A stretch of DNA of 64,000 nt from Gordonibacter sp. 28C. Its GTDB lineage: Bacteria; Actinomycetota; Coriobacteriia; Coriobacteriales; Eggerthellaceae. A program made the position numbers and the translations under genes. How positions within the stretch are numbered: the first letter of the stretch is position 1; the number at the start of each line of letters is the position of its first letter. This document shows positions 1-8,135 of this stretch, piece after piece. The stretch spans positions 124,001 to 188,000 of the forward strand of contig NZ_PPTR01000006.1 in assembly GCF_003339845.1 (NCBI RefSeq), written 5' to 3'. The notes beneath the pieces were generated by a model, which saw only the letters and a program-made list of their open reading frames with translations, did no database searches and was not told the DNA's origin.

Positions 1-956
1 CCGGCCAGGTGCGCTACCTGCTGGTCGTTCCGGAGGGCTACGGCGACGACTTCGTGGAGGCCGCACGCGCCGAGGACGCGGAACCGGTGCTGGAGTCGGC
101 GTTCAGCTACGGCACCATGGCCGGCACGCTGGTGGACGAGCAGGTGAACCAGTACCTGGGCCTCGTGCGCGCCGCGGCTGCGCTCGAGCCCGACGCGCCC
201 GCGGCTTCCGTGCTGGCGCGCGCCGACGAGGCCGCCGCCGCGTCGGCCGAGGTGGAGACCGTGCACGCGGCGAACGGGGCCGCTCCGGCCGACCAGTTCG
301 CCTTCTACCTGCAGTGGGGCACTTACACCATGACGGCCGCCGTGGTCGTGTGCGTGGGACTGCTCATGAGCGCCTTCAACCGCACCGACCTGTACCGCCG
401 CAACCTCATCTCGCCGATGAGCAGCCTGCGGCTGGGCATGCAGAAAGCGGCGGCCAGCCTGCTGGTCACGGCGCTTGTATGGGCGATTTCGAGCGGCATC
501 GGCCTGGCCGCGTTCGGCTCGTCGCTTGCGGACGTCCCCCTGGCGGCCGTCGCGCTGACGTTGGCCTGCGCGTTCGTGTTCGCGCTCGTGCCGTTGACCA
601 TCGGATTCCTGCTCGGGCAGCTGGGCGCGAGCGAGATGATGGCGAACGCCGTGGGCAACATCCTGGGCATGGTGATGTCGTTTCTGGGCGGCGCGTGGAT
701 CAGCATCGAGCTTATGGGCCCCGAGATCCAAGCGCTTTCCCGGTTCATCCCCACGTCTTGGTACACCGACGCCGTGAGCAAGAGCGTGCATCTGACGGAC
801 ATGACGTTCGCGTCCGTCGCCCCGGTGCTGGGCGATATGGGCATCGTGCTCCTGTTCGCCGCCGCCCTGTTCGCCGTGGCCCTCGTGGCCGGCCGCGTGC
901 GCATGCGCTCGTCGGAGGCCGGCGGCAACGCCGCCGCGAGCATGACTGCAGCGTAG
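1..956 (+). CDS. ABC-2 type transporter permease, 3' part
   Basis: The reading frame is open to the left edge, so the true start lies outside the window; the GTG at 9 is only the first possible start inside it. About 315 residues are visible. A soluble stretch of about 95 residues is followed by six hydrophobic segments (roughly residues 105-300) with the layout of ABC-2 type membrane subunits, including a loop rich in Asn/Ser/Arg after the second segment. Such proteins form the membrane channel of an ABC exporter with a separate ATPase, which would lie upstream and is not visible. The substrate cannot be told. A strong hairpin (989-1023) follows the stop. The family call is good; the function is open. 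Confidence 0.7.
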   Translation, partial: GQVRYLLVVPEGYGDDFVEAARAEDAEPVLESAFSYGTMAGTLVDEQVNQYLGLVRAAAALEPDAPAASVLARADEAAAASAEVETVHAANGAAPADQFAFYLQWGTYTMTAAVVVCVGLLMSAFNRTDLYRRNLISPMSSLRLGMQKAAASLLVTALVWAISSGIGLAAFGSSLADVPLAAVALTLACAFVFALVPLTIGFLLGQLGASEMMANAVGNILGMVMSFLGGAWISIELMGPEIQALSRFIPTSWYTDAVSKSVHLTDMTFASVAPVLGDMGIVLLFAAALFAVALVAGRVRMRSSEAGGNAAASMTAA

Positions 957-988
957 CGAGTTTGGTCCCAACACCCAGCTGCAAACCG

Positions 989-1023
989 GCCCTTGCCGAG
1001 CGTTACGACTGCTCGGCAAGGGC
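989..1023 (+). terminator. Rho-independent terminator after the ABC permease gene
   Basis: Perfect 13-bp stem (arms 989-1001 and 1011-1023) with a 9-nt loop, followed on the plus strand by a T-rich run (CTTCTTCTT). The right arm also encodes the last residues of the convergent hicB gene, so the hairpin lies between convergent genes. Confidence 0.8.
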
Positions 1024-1449
1024 CTTCTTCTTGGGACGGCCCGGTTTCGGCGGGTTCGCTTGGCGCTCGCGAATGCTCCAGAGGTAGACGTAGTTGTCGC
1101 GGCCGATCTTCTTGGAGGCCAACTGGCCCGAGCACACCATCTGCCGCACGCGCGCATCGCTCACGCCGAGCAAACCCGCCGCCATCTTCGTGGTGAGCAG
1201 CCCTCGCTCGGTGGTGACGTCCACCGAAATGGCAACGAGCAGGCCCTCGTGCTCTTCGGGGTAGATCGGCTTCGGCAAGGGCTTGTCTAGTTGGAGGTAG
1301 TCGTCGATCATGATCCAAAGGGCGTCGGCGCCCATCTCCACCGCATCTTGAATATCATCGCCCTGCGTGACGATGCCGAAGTCGTTCAGGTAGGCGCAGT
1401 AGCCAACCCACTCGTCTTTGACAATAAGTGCTGGGTAAGTGTACCTCAC
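1003..1449 (-). CDS. hicB: HicB-family antitoxin with C-terminal DNA-binding region
   Basis: 148 residues. The N-terminal half (about 1-60) has the HicB partial RNase H-like fold pattern: an initial Tyr/Pro strand, a DFGIVTQG-type turn and a helix DAVEMGADAL. Residues about 80-125 look like a helix-turn-helix of the excisionase/MerR type (KMAAGLLGVSDARVRQM). The tail carries a GRPKKK AT-hook-like patch. HicB antitoxins bind and neutralise the HicA mRNA interferase and usually repress their own promoter. The gene lies 21 bp downstream of hicA on the same strand, in the hicA-hicB order. The HTH plus basic tail makes this one longer than minimal HicB proteins. Confidence 0.85.
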   Translation of the reverse strand: MRYTYPALIVKDEWVGYCAYLNDFGIVTQGDDIQDAVEMGADALWIMIDDYLQLDKPLPKPIYPEEHEGLLVAISVDVTTERGLLTTKMAAGLLGVSDARVRQMVCSGQLASKKIGRDNYVYLWSIRERQANPPKPGRPKKKALAEQS

Positions 1450-1470
1450 GTCTGCTCCTTCCGATGAGAC

Positions 1471-1653
1471 TTACCGCCAACCTGCTTCTTTCTTGATGCT
1501 CTCCCACATCCCCTTGGCCATCTCCCCGCGATGCATCGGCAATACGATCCTTGCATCACCCTTCGACAGCTTTCGGTGCGAGCCCGTGCAGCCATCGTCA
1601 TGCCAGCCCTCTCGCAAAAGCCGACGATATATCTCGAACGGTTTCGGAGGCAT
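1471..1653 (-). CDS. hicA: HicA-family mRNA interferase toxin
   Basis: 60 residues, the normal size for HicA. It has the dsRBD-like HicA core: a first helix (FEIYRRLLREGW), then GSHRKL with the conserved His expected to act in RNA cleavage, then a strand (ARIVLPMH) and a C-terminal helix. HicA toxins cut mRNA and are held inactive by HicB, encoded just downstream. The ATG follows an AAAGG sequence, and a good sigma70-like promoter lies immediately upstream. The pair is intact, so it is probably functional. It sits between the ABC permease gene and the 3' end of the Tad operon. Confidence 0.88.
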   Translation of the reverse strand: MPPKPFEIYRRLLREGWHDDGCTGSHRKLSKGDARIVLPMHRGEMAKGMWESIKKEAGWR

Positions 1654-1667
1654 TGCCCTTTCCTTTC

Positions 1668-1696
1668 ACTATAACGCTAAAGTTAGTATTACTCAA
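1668..1696 (-). promoter_or_regulatory. Candidate hicAB promoter
   Basis: On the minus strand, TTGAGT (1691-1696) and TATAGT (1668-1673) are separated by exactly 17 bp. The surroundings are AT-rich, unlike the flanking DNA, and contain short dyads (ACTCTTGAGT) that could bind HicB. The predicted transcript would have a very short leader before the hicA ATG at 1653. Confidence 0.55.
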
Positions 1697-1718
1697 GAGT
1701 TAGATTTAATGCCTTCTT

Positions 1719-3773
1719 TCATGAAAGCGCGATGCCGTCGTAGGCGGGGGTGCGCCACAAAAGGTACGCCGCAGTGTTGCGAACGAGACGGGCCGTGCGC
1801 ATGGGCGGGCCCGAAGCGTCGGCTTCGGCGTAGGCGCCCTGAGCGCAGGACGCTTCGCGCACGCGCCCCATGTCCTCGTACCACGCGCTCGCCCCGCGGG
1901 CGAACGCCGCGCGGTCGCCGTAGTGAAGCGACGCGGACGGTGGGAGCAGGGTCGACGGGTCGAGTAACGGACGCTCGAGCGCTTCGTCGAGAAAGTAGGC
2001 ACGCGGGGAGCCAAGCAGGCACGACGGATCGGCCATGGCGTACGACAGCTCCACGCGGTTGCGTGCGAACAGGTCGAAATCGCCTTCGACCAAGGAGCCG
2101 TCGACGTAGGCCTCGGTGCAGGCCGCGTCGCGGTACCAGCCGTCGACGCCGGCGCACTCGGGTTTCGCGGCGGCCTCCCAAGCGGCTTGCGGCAGGGTGT
2201 AGGCGCTCCCGCGATCGGGCTCGTCGACGAAGCACGGCTCCGCGTCGCCGTCCGCGAAGCAACGGACGCGGGCGCGGGACGAGCGAACGCGAGCCGACGC
2301 GGTTTCGACTTCGCCCCGGTACGGCACGTCCCCGTAGCGCGCATAGGCTTTGACGACGCAGACGAGGTACGCGTCCTCGTCGGCCTCGGCCACTTCGTAG
2401 GCGGGGTCCTCACTCGCCCCCCGCACGGATTCAGCGCGATCCCCCGGCGCTTCGCCACGGTACCAGGCGTAGCGGTAGAACATCCCGGCGGTTCCCGGGC
2501 GGTTGCGAGGCAGACACGCCCGATCGGGATCGGCGGGCGCGAGCACGGTGCCCGGCTCGACTTCCCCCGCCTCGTCGACGCCGGAAAGCGCCATCGCGCC
2601 CGGCTCCCGTTCGCGGAACAACGGCTCTTCCAACATCCAATGCTGGTTTGGGTTGTTCCAGTTCCCGTAGCAATTCCACTGGGCGACGTTCGTGCCGTCC
2701 GCCTGCCCGCCGCCTTCGAGGTCGAGCGCGCAGCCCGAGCACTCGGGCACGATCAGATGGTAGCCCGTTCCCAGAGCATGGAGCCAGAACGACTGGTTCC
2801 ACCCACCGGTGCCCTGCCACAGGTGCACGTTGTCGCCGTCGTTCCAATCGTTGCTGGACACGTCGGCGAACAGGGGCGCGCTGCCGGTGTGCACGGACAC
2901 GAGGCACGTGCGGCCCTGCGCGCTCGTGAGCACGAGCCAATGCTGGTTCGTGTAGTCCGACGCGCTCCATGCCAGCACGTTGGTGCCGTTGGACGTGCCG
3001 CCCCCGAAGGCGTCGAGGCGCAGGTGCGGAGCGGCCTCGGGGCGCAGGGTCGCGATCTTCCCCTGCCACGAGCGGTCGTCTGCCAGCGGATGATGGGGGA
3101 TGAGCTGCGAAGCCTCGGCGGTCGTGTCGATGCCGTAGGCGCTGTCGGGGGAATCGCACCAGGCCCTCACGCCCGCCCAGGCCCACCAGTCCCACGCCTC
3201 GCGGCGCACGCGCAGCGCATGGGTGGCGTAGGGGCCTTGGAACCAAGCGCAATCGTAGACGGTGTCGTAGAAGCCGCTCGTGGAGGACATCCACGCCCCG
3301 GATTCATTGCGCACGAACGAGTCGACGTGCGTGTCGGGGTAGTCGGTGAACCACGTGGGCGACCAGATGCCGCCGTTGGCGTAGTAGGACGTCACGCTCA
3401 CCTCAAGGAACAGCTCGGTCATGCGGCCGACCGTGGCGTTGCAGCTCACGGCGAGCCACACGCACCCGTTGCTGGAGTAGCCCCAGCCGCCGTCGTAGCC
3501 GAAATGCGCGCCGGGGCGCGCCGCGCCGCCGGCGTCGCCCCAGCTTCCGCTTCCCACGCCGCCCCATGCCAAGCGGGGCGCCAACAGCAACGACAGCGCC
3601 GCCGCCCCGCCCAACCCCAGAAAGGTGCGCCGCGCGATGCTTCGCCCGCGAGGCGAAGGAGCGCTCCCGCCCGCAACGGGCTTGGGCTCGGCACCGCGAG
3701 AATCGCCCGGCGCCGGCGCACCGGCAGCCGCCTCGGCGCCCCAAGACGCCTGCGCGTTCCTTCTCTTCTCCAT
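1719..3773 (-). CDS. Tat-exported protein with ricin-B lectin domain
   Basis: 684 residues, starting at the ATG directly after tadC. The N-terminus has an unusually long polar n-region (about 46 residues), then a twin-arginine signal (ARRTFLGLGG) and a hydrophobic core ending near residue 72. Residues about 236-384 form a ricin-type beta-trefoil with repeated NQHW/QxW-type motifs and TNVxxW elements, expected to bind sugars. The region 75-235 is rich in Trp, Tyr and Cys and is not recognised. The C-terminal 300 residues include an InlB-B-repeat-like stretch near 555-590 (GWYRDAACTEAY). It is the last gene of the Tad pilus run, 11 bp after tadC, so a secreted adhesin working with the pilus is a reasonable inference. 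No catalytic domain is recognised. Confidence 0.75.
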   Translation of the reverse strand: MEKRRNAQASWGAEAAAGAPAPGDSRGAEPKPVAGGSAPSPRGRSIARRTFLGLGGAAALSLLLAPRLAWGGVGSGSWGDAGGAARPGAHFGYDGGWGYSSNGCVWLAVSCNATVGRMTELFLEVSVTSYYANGGIWSPTWFTDYPDTHVDSFVRNESGAWMSSTSGFYDTVYDCAWFQGPYATHALRVRREAWDWWAWAGVRAWCDSPDSAYGIDTTAEASQLIPHHPLADDRSWQGKIATLRPEAAPHLRLDAFGGGTSNGTNVLAWSASDYTNQHWLVLTSAQGRTCLVSVHTGSAPLFADVSSNDWNDGDNVHLWQGTGGWNQSFWLHALGTGYHLIVPECSGCALDLEGGGQADGTNVAQWNCYGNWNNPNQHWMLEEPLFREREPGAMALSGVDEAGEVEPGTVLAPADPDRACLPRNRPGTAGMFYRYAWYRGEAPGDRAESVRGASEDPAYEVAEADEDAYLVCVVKAYARYGDVPYRGEVETASARVRSSRARVRCFADGDAEPCFVDEPDRGSAYTLPQAAWEAAAKPECAGVDGWYRDAACTEAYVDGSLVEGDFDLFARNRVELSYAMADPSCLLGSPRAYFLDEALERPLLDPSTLLPPSASLHYGDRAAFARGASAWYEDMGRVREASCAQGAYAEADASGPPMRTARLVRNTAAYLLWRTPAYDGIALS

Positions 3774-3784
3774 AACGAACCCCC

Positions 3785-4759
3785 TTATTGCAGCGTGTCG
3801 TTCAAGAACTTCAGCAAGTCCACCACCGTCGGCACCACCACGAGCGCGATCGTCGGCGGCAGGAAGCAGAACGACAGCACCACGTCCAGCTTCGTGGGCA
3901 TCTTGCGGATGCGCTCGAGCGCCGCCGCCTGAGCCGTCTCGCGTGCGAGAGCGGCCTGGGAGGACAGGCCCTCGGCGATGGACGACCCCTGGCTCACCGC
4001 CTGCGCGAGCTGCGCCACGAACGCCGAGACGTCCCGGCTCTTGCACCGTGCGGCCAGATGGTCGAGCGCCTGTTCGCGGGAGTGCCCGAGCAGGTTCACC
4101 TCGCGGTCCACCGCCTCGAACTCCCCCGCGAGAGGCTGCTCCAGGTTCTGCGCGACTTCGCGGAAGCACTGCTCCACGGGAGACCCGGCCGCAATCGCGA
4201 TGCCCAGAAGCTCCATGGCGTCGGGAAGCTGCGCCTCGATCGACCGTCGCCGGCGCGCGACGGCGCGCGCGAGCGCGAGGCGCGGCGCCGACCAGCCGGC
4301 CACGGCCGCGGCCGCCGCGGCCGAGCACGCCGCTAAGGGCGTCGCCCCGCACGCCGCCAGGAACGAAACGCATGCGAGCGCGCCGCACGCCGAAGCCGAG
4401 ACGATGCGCGCGGCGCGCCACGTCTCGGGCTCGAGGCGCCATCCCGCCTGCGCGATCATGGTGCGGTAGGCGTCGCCGTCGGCGCGCGTCATGGGAAGCA
4501 CCCGCTCGATGCGGCGCGCAGCTGCAGCAAGGAAGCGCGCAAGCGCGCCGCGCCGCCCGGCAAAGCCGGGTTCGACGGGGTTCGCTGTCGAACCGCGCGC
4601 GCCCGCACGCTCCGTCCGAGCCCGTGCCGTCGCCCCGTCGGCCGCCGGACGCTCGGCGCGCGGCGTCGCATACCGCCTCACCAGGACCTCGTAGGCAGCG
4701 CATCCCGTCGCGCCGCCAATCGCCAGAAACGCGATGATCGCAAGCCATGAGCCTTCCAT
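3785..4759 (-). CDS. tadC: Tad pilus inner-membrane platform protein TadC (second set)
   Basis: 324 residues with a T2SSF domain: an N-terminal membrane segment, a cytoplasmic helical region with the typical QLPDAMELLGIAIAAGSPVEQCF motif region (about 180-215), and a C-terminal pair of hydrophobic segments ending in VVVPTVVDLLKF. TadB and TadC form the membrane platform that the TadA ATPase acts on. It follows tadB of the second set by 39 bp and precedes the lectin gene. A basic Ala/Arg-rich linker (about residues 30-75) is extra compared with the minimal domain. Confidence 0.85.
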   Translation of the reverse strand: MEGSWLAIIAFLAIGGATGCAAYEVLVRRYATPRAERPAADGATARARTERAGARGSTANPVEPGFAGRRGALARFLAAAARRIERVLPMTRADGDAYRTMIAQAGWRLEPETWRAARIVSASACGALACVSFLAACGATPLAACSAAAAAAVAGWSAPRLALARAVARRRRSIEAQLPDAMELLGIAIAAGSPVEQCFREVAQNLEQPLAGEFEAVDREVNLLGHSREQALDHLAARCKSRDVSAFVAQLAQAVSQGSSIAEGLSSQAALARETAQAAALERIRKMPTKLDVVLSFCFLPPTIALVVVPTVVDLLKFLNDTLQ

Positions 4760-4798
4760 CAGGGAACCCTCTCTTTCCGTTTGCCCCGCATGCCGCCG

Positions 4799-5734
4799 TC
4801 ACCGACGCTCGAGCGACGTGACCGCATGGGACATCGCAAGACCGGCCGCCTCCATGGCCGCCGCGATGCCGAGCACGGCCCACCCCAGCGGCTCCGTCGC
4901 GTAGAACCGGGCGAAATCGCCGTTCGTCGCGTACATGATGAGGAAGATAGCGGGCATGGCGCCCGCTACGAACCACTTGGCCAAGCGCGTTCCGGCCACT
5001 TCCACCTTGAGCTCGCGCGCCGCCTTCAGGCGGGCGTTCACACGCGACGAGATCATGGCCAAGGCCGCCGCCACGCTGCCGCCGCTGCCCTGGCGCATCC
5101 TGGTTGCCGAGGCGAGCGTCCTCACGTCCTGGCTCTGGGTTCGACGCGCCATCGCGTCGAGCGCCTCGTGCAGGGGCATGCCGTACGCCGCATCGGCAAG
5201 CACGTGCGCCACCTCGCCGCGCAAAGGGTCGTCCATATGCACGAGGGCCACGCGCAGCGCGCGCTCAAGCGTGAGCGAACCGCGCAAACCGGCCGCTATC
5301 TGCGGAAGCGCATGGGCGAGCTGAACGTCGAACAGGTCGCTCCGCGCACGGGAGCGGCGGCGCACCAGAAGCTGCGCCGCCGCGAGAACAGCCCCCGCCG
5401 CAACGGGTCCGAGCGCCGCGGCGCCGCTTGCCGCGGCAGCGCAGATCCCCGCCGTCGCGCTTGCGCCTGCTACGAGCGCGGCCCACCGGCGGGGGGCCAT
5501 CCCGATGCCGGCGGCACGCAGGCTCTTGGCAAGCGGCGTGTCGCGCTCGACGCCAGCCGGACCCGTGCCCTTCGACCGCCTGCCCGCCTCCGCCCGCTTC
5601 GACGGCTCCCTCGAACCGACGAGCGCCTCGCGCCTTCGCTGCTCCAACCGGTCCTCCCTGACGCAAGCCAGCACCTTCGCCGCCAGAAAGACGCATGCCG
5701 CCGCGATGGCGGTCGACGTCGCTATGTACACCAT
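4799..5734 (-). CDS. tadB: Tad pilus inner-membrane platform protein TadB (second set)
   Basis: 311 residues from the ATG at 5734, chosen because a GGAGGAACG ribosome site precedes it; the frame is open 26 codons further upstream without such a site. It has an N-terminal membrane segment, a charged linker, a hydrophobic hairpin (about 100-140) and the T2SSF domain (ALPQIAAGLRGSLTLERALR and following), ending in two C-terminal membrane segments. It is paired with tadC immediately downstream. The 189-bp gap separating it from tadA is the largest within the second set and holds a palindromic repeat. Confidence 0.85.
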   Translation of the reverse strand: MVYIATSTAIAAACVFLAAKVLACVREDRLEQRRREALVGSREPSKRAEAGRRSKGTGPAGVERDTPLAKSLRAAGIGMAPRRWAALVAGASATAGICAAAASGAAALGPVAAGAVLAAAQLLVRRRSRARSDLFDVQLAHALPQIAAGLRGSLTLERALRVALVHMDDPLRGEVAHVLADAAYGMPLHEALDAMARRTQSQDVRTLASATRMRQGSGGSVAAALAMISSRVNARLKAARELKVEVAGTRLAKWFVAGAMPAIFLIMYATNGDFARFYATEPLGWAVLGIAAAMEAAGLAMSHAVTSLERR

Positions 5735-5852
5735 CGTTCCTCCTCCGATCACAACCACCTGCTCAAGCGCTGCCGCAAACCGGCCGTGCCCCCCGTTGCC
5801 GTTGCGCCCCACCCTTCGCTCAGAACTTCCACCCGCATTCGCCTTGGGAAAA

Positions 5853-5906
5853 TGTCCTAATTGGGGACTGTCCCCTTTTAGGACAAATTGGGGACCTTCC
5901 CCTTTT
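5853..5906. repeat. REP-like palindromic repeat between tadA and tadB
   Basis: An imperfect 33-nt palindrome with outer arms TGTCCTAA (5853-5860) and TTAGGACA (5878-5885) and inner GGGGAC/GTCCCC arms. A second, related unit follows (TTGGGGACCTTCCCC, 5888-5902). Such GGGGAC...GTCCCC intergenic palindromes resemble mobile REP/MITE-type elements. The unit lies just after the tadA stop and could act as an mRNA-stabilising or attenuating hairpin inside the operon. Confidence 0.6.
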
Positions 5907-5923
5907 GGGTCGGAAGCGGCGCC

Positions 5924-7243
5924 TCACGCCGAGAAGAACCATTCCGGGTCGTACCAGACGCCTGCCGCCCTCATGCGCTCCTTGATGTGCTGCGGCTGGA
6001 TGCCGCGCGCCCGCCACGAGCCCACCACCCAGCCGCCGTCGTCCACCCCCTCCACGTCGAAGGCGAACAGCTCGGCGCGCGGAATGACCGTGCCGCCTTC
6101 TGGCAAGGGGTCGACGGCCACGATGCTCGTTACCCTGCGGCTCCCATCCTGCAGGCGCTCGACGTGCACGACGAGCCCGCCGCGCAGCGACTCGGCTATC
6201 TGCTGCATGATCACCTCGCGATTTAGGTCCCCGTCCGCATAGCCGACCATGGTGCGCAGACGGCTGATGGCGTTGCCGGGGTCGTTCGCATGCACGGTGG
6301 TCATGGATCCGGGGTGGTCGGTCTGCATGGCCTGCAGCATGTCGTACGCCTCCGCGCCGCGGCACTCGCCCACGATGATGCGGTCGGGGCGGCGCCTGAG
6401 CGCGATGGCCACCAGCTCGCGCATGCCCACCGCACCCTCGCCCTCCACGTTCGCCTCGCGCGTCTGCATGCGCTCCGTGTGCGGCGTGCGCAGGCGCAGC
6501 TCGGGCGTGTCCTCGAGGGTGACCACGCGCTCGTCGGGCGAGATGAACTCGGAGAGCGCGTTCAGAAGCGTGGTCTTGCCCGACCCGGTGCCGCCCGAAA
6601 TGACGATGGGGCAGCGCGCGGCCACGGCCGAGCGAAGGAAATCCGCCATGGCGGCCGTGAGCGCGCCGGCACGTTCCAGATCCCCCATGCTCATCAGGTC
6701 CGCCTTGAACATACGCAGGTTCAAGGCCGGACCGTCGGGGGCAAGCGGCGGGATAACGTACGTGGCGCGCGCCCGCCCGCCCGGCAGCATGGCGCACCCC
6801 ATGGCATGCGCCTCGTCGCAGCGAACGCCTGCTTGCTCCGCTATCTTGTCGATGATCCGACGCACGTGGCTCGCGTCGTCGAACGTCACGTCGGGCCGGC
6901 GCTCCAACTTGCCCGCCCGTTCCACGTACACGATGGGTGGCAAGTAGGACAGCGCCGGATCGTTCAGGTCGACGCCGCCGCCGTTCACCATCACCTCGGT
7001 GATGGATCCGTCGTCGAGCAGCGGTTGGAGCGGACCGTAGTACAGGAAGTCGTCCACGAGCGCCCGGCAAAGCACCTCCGCCTCGGCGCGCTCCAAACGG
7101 GCGCCGTAGCTGAACCGCAGGGCTTCCACCGCCTCGGCCACGAGTTCTTTCACCTGGTCCGGACCCGTCGCGCCGCCGCCCAGCTTCGCGGCCACCTCCT
7201 CGCGAACGGCCGCCTTGAGGGCACGTTCGAGCGTCCTATCCAT
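5924..7243 (-). CDS. tadA: Tad secretion ATPase TadA/CpaF (second set)
   Basis: 439 residues from the ATG at 7243, preceded by GGAGAGGAGC; this start overlaps the cpaB stop by 8 bp. It is a type II/IV secretion ATPase of the CpaF family: an N-terminal helical domain with the YGPLQPLLDDGSITEVMVNG motif (69-88), Walker A GGTGSGKTT at about 217-225, an Asp box around TLEDTPEL, Walker B (RRPDRIIVGECRG) and a His box (MTTVHAND). It powers assembly of Flp pili at the cytoplasmic face. Its paralogue at 18591-19916 is only moderately similar, so the two sets probably diverged long ago. Confidence 0.92.
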   Translation of the reverse strand: MDRTLERALKAAVREEVAAKLGGGATGPDQVKELVAEAVEALRFSYGARLERAEAEVLCRALVDDFLYYGPLQPLLDDGSITEVMVNGGGVDLNDPALSYLPPIVYVERAGKLERRPDVTFDDASHVRRIIDKIAEQAGVRCDEAHAMGCAMLPGGRARATYVIPPLAPDGPALNLRMFKADLMSMGDLERAGALTAAMADFLRSAVAARCPIVISGGTGSGKTTLLNALSEFISPDERVVTLEDTPELRLRTPHTERMQTREANVEGEGAVGMRELVAIALRRRPDRIIVGECRGAEAYDMLQAMQTDHPGSMTTVHANDPGNAISRLRTMVGYADGDLNREVIMQQIAESLRGGLVVHVERLQDGSRRVTSIVAVDPLPEGGTVIPRAELFAFDVEGVDDGGWVVGSWRARGIQPQHIKERMRAAGVWYDPEWFFSA

Positions 7244-8135
7244 CGACGGGCTCCTCTCTGCCGATCGCCTCGGCCGCCGCATCCGGCACGGGACCGCCCT
7301 GCGTCGGCTCCGAAAGCACGGGCATGAGCACAAGGCTCACCTTCCCCGTCCATTGAGCGGCCCGAACGGCGTCGGCCTGCTCCGGCGTCACCTCCAGCGT
7401 CACCGACGCGTACGCCCCGTCGCCGCCCACTCGATCGCCGTCGAGCGACAGGACGCGCACGTCGTCACAGATCGTGGCCAGCAGGACCTCCCCCGATGCC
7501 GCCCCCTCCAAGGCCACCACCCGCACGCGGTCGGACGGGCGCAGCTGGCCGGCGAGCCCCGACTCGGCATCGACGGCCACGGTCACGGCCTGCCGATCGG
7601 ACGAGAGCGCTGCCGACAGGCGCGCACCGTCCGCACGACCCGACACGGCTGCAGGCGTGACCTGCGTGCCTGCCGGCATGTCGACGAGCGCGCGCTGGCC
7701 GAGCAGCGACGCGTCGCCTTCGAGGGCTTCGCCCTCGAGCGCCGTCCGCACGCGCAGGCTGCGCGGCACCGAACGCACCTCGAACGACGACGCCGCAAGC
7801 ACGTCTCCCGCGCTTATGTCGGCGGCCGCCACCAACGTGGGCTGGGCGTCCGCGCCTGCGGCGGCCACCGTCGCCTGCGCAGACAGGGCCGCCCACGTTC
7901 CGTACGCCGCGGCCACCAAGGCCACCGCCACCGATGCCGCCGCTACGGCGGCTAGACCCTTAACCCGTTGAGGATCGCGCCCCTCGCGCACATCGGGCGC
8001 GCCTGGCGGACGACGGGACCGCGCTCGTCGCTCAACCGCAGCGCCCACGTCGCCTCCTGCGGACGAGCCGGCGTTCTCGCGGCTGGCGTAACCGGACGGA
8101 CCGCCCGCCCGCTCCCTCGTTCGTTGCATGATCAT
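7236..8135 (-). CDS. cpaB: Flp pilus assembly protein CpaB/RcpC (second set)
   Basis: 299 residues. A basic, low-complexity N-terminus of about 58 residues precedes a membrane segment (about 60-85). A SAF domain follows (TLVAAADISAGDVLAASSF, about 100-165) and then the RcpC/CpaB-type domain (PSDRVRVVALEG to MPVL). CpaB proteins act in the periplasm or cell envelope in Flp pilus export. The ATG at 8135 follows AGGAGGAACC and overlaps the upstream stop (ATGA at 8132-8135); an in-frame ATG at 8129 is an alternative. The protein is longer at the N-terminus than the first-set CpaB. Confidence 0.82.
   Translation of the reverse strand: MIMQRTRERAGGPSGYASRENAGSSAGGDVGAAVERRARSRRPPGAPDVREGRDPQRVKGLAAVAAASVAVALVAAAYGTWAALSAQATVAAAGADAQPTLVAAADISAGDVLAASSFEVRSVPRSLRVRTALEGEALEGDASLLGQRALVDMPAGTQVTPAAVSGRADGARLSAALSSDRQAVTVAVDAESGLAGQLRPSDRVRVVALEGAASGEVLLATICDDVRVLSLDGDRVGGDGAYASVTLEVTPEQADAVRAAQWTGKVSLVLMPVLSEPTQGGPVPDAAAEAIGREEPVDG

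Noticed and set aside
1719-4976. A 1085-residue minus-strand frame covering the lectin gene and much of tadB/tadC
   Set aside because: The upstream 400 residues are Arg/Gly-rich shadow sequence antisense or out of frame to tadC and tadB; the real start is the ATG at 3773 with a Tat signal.
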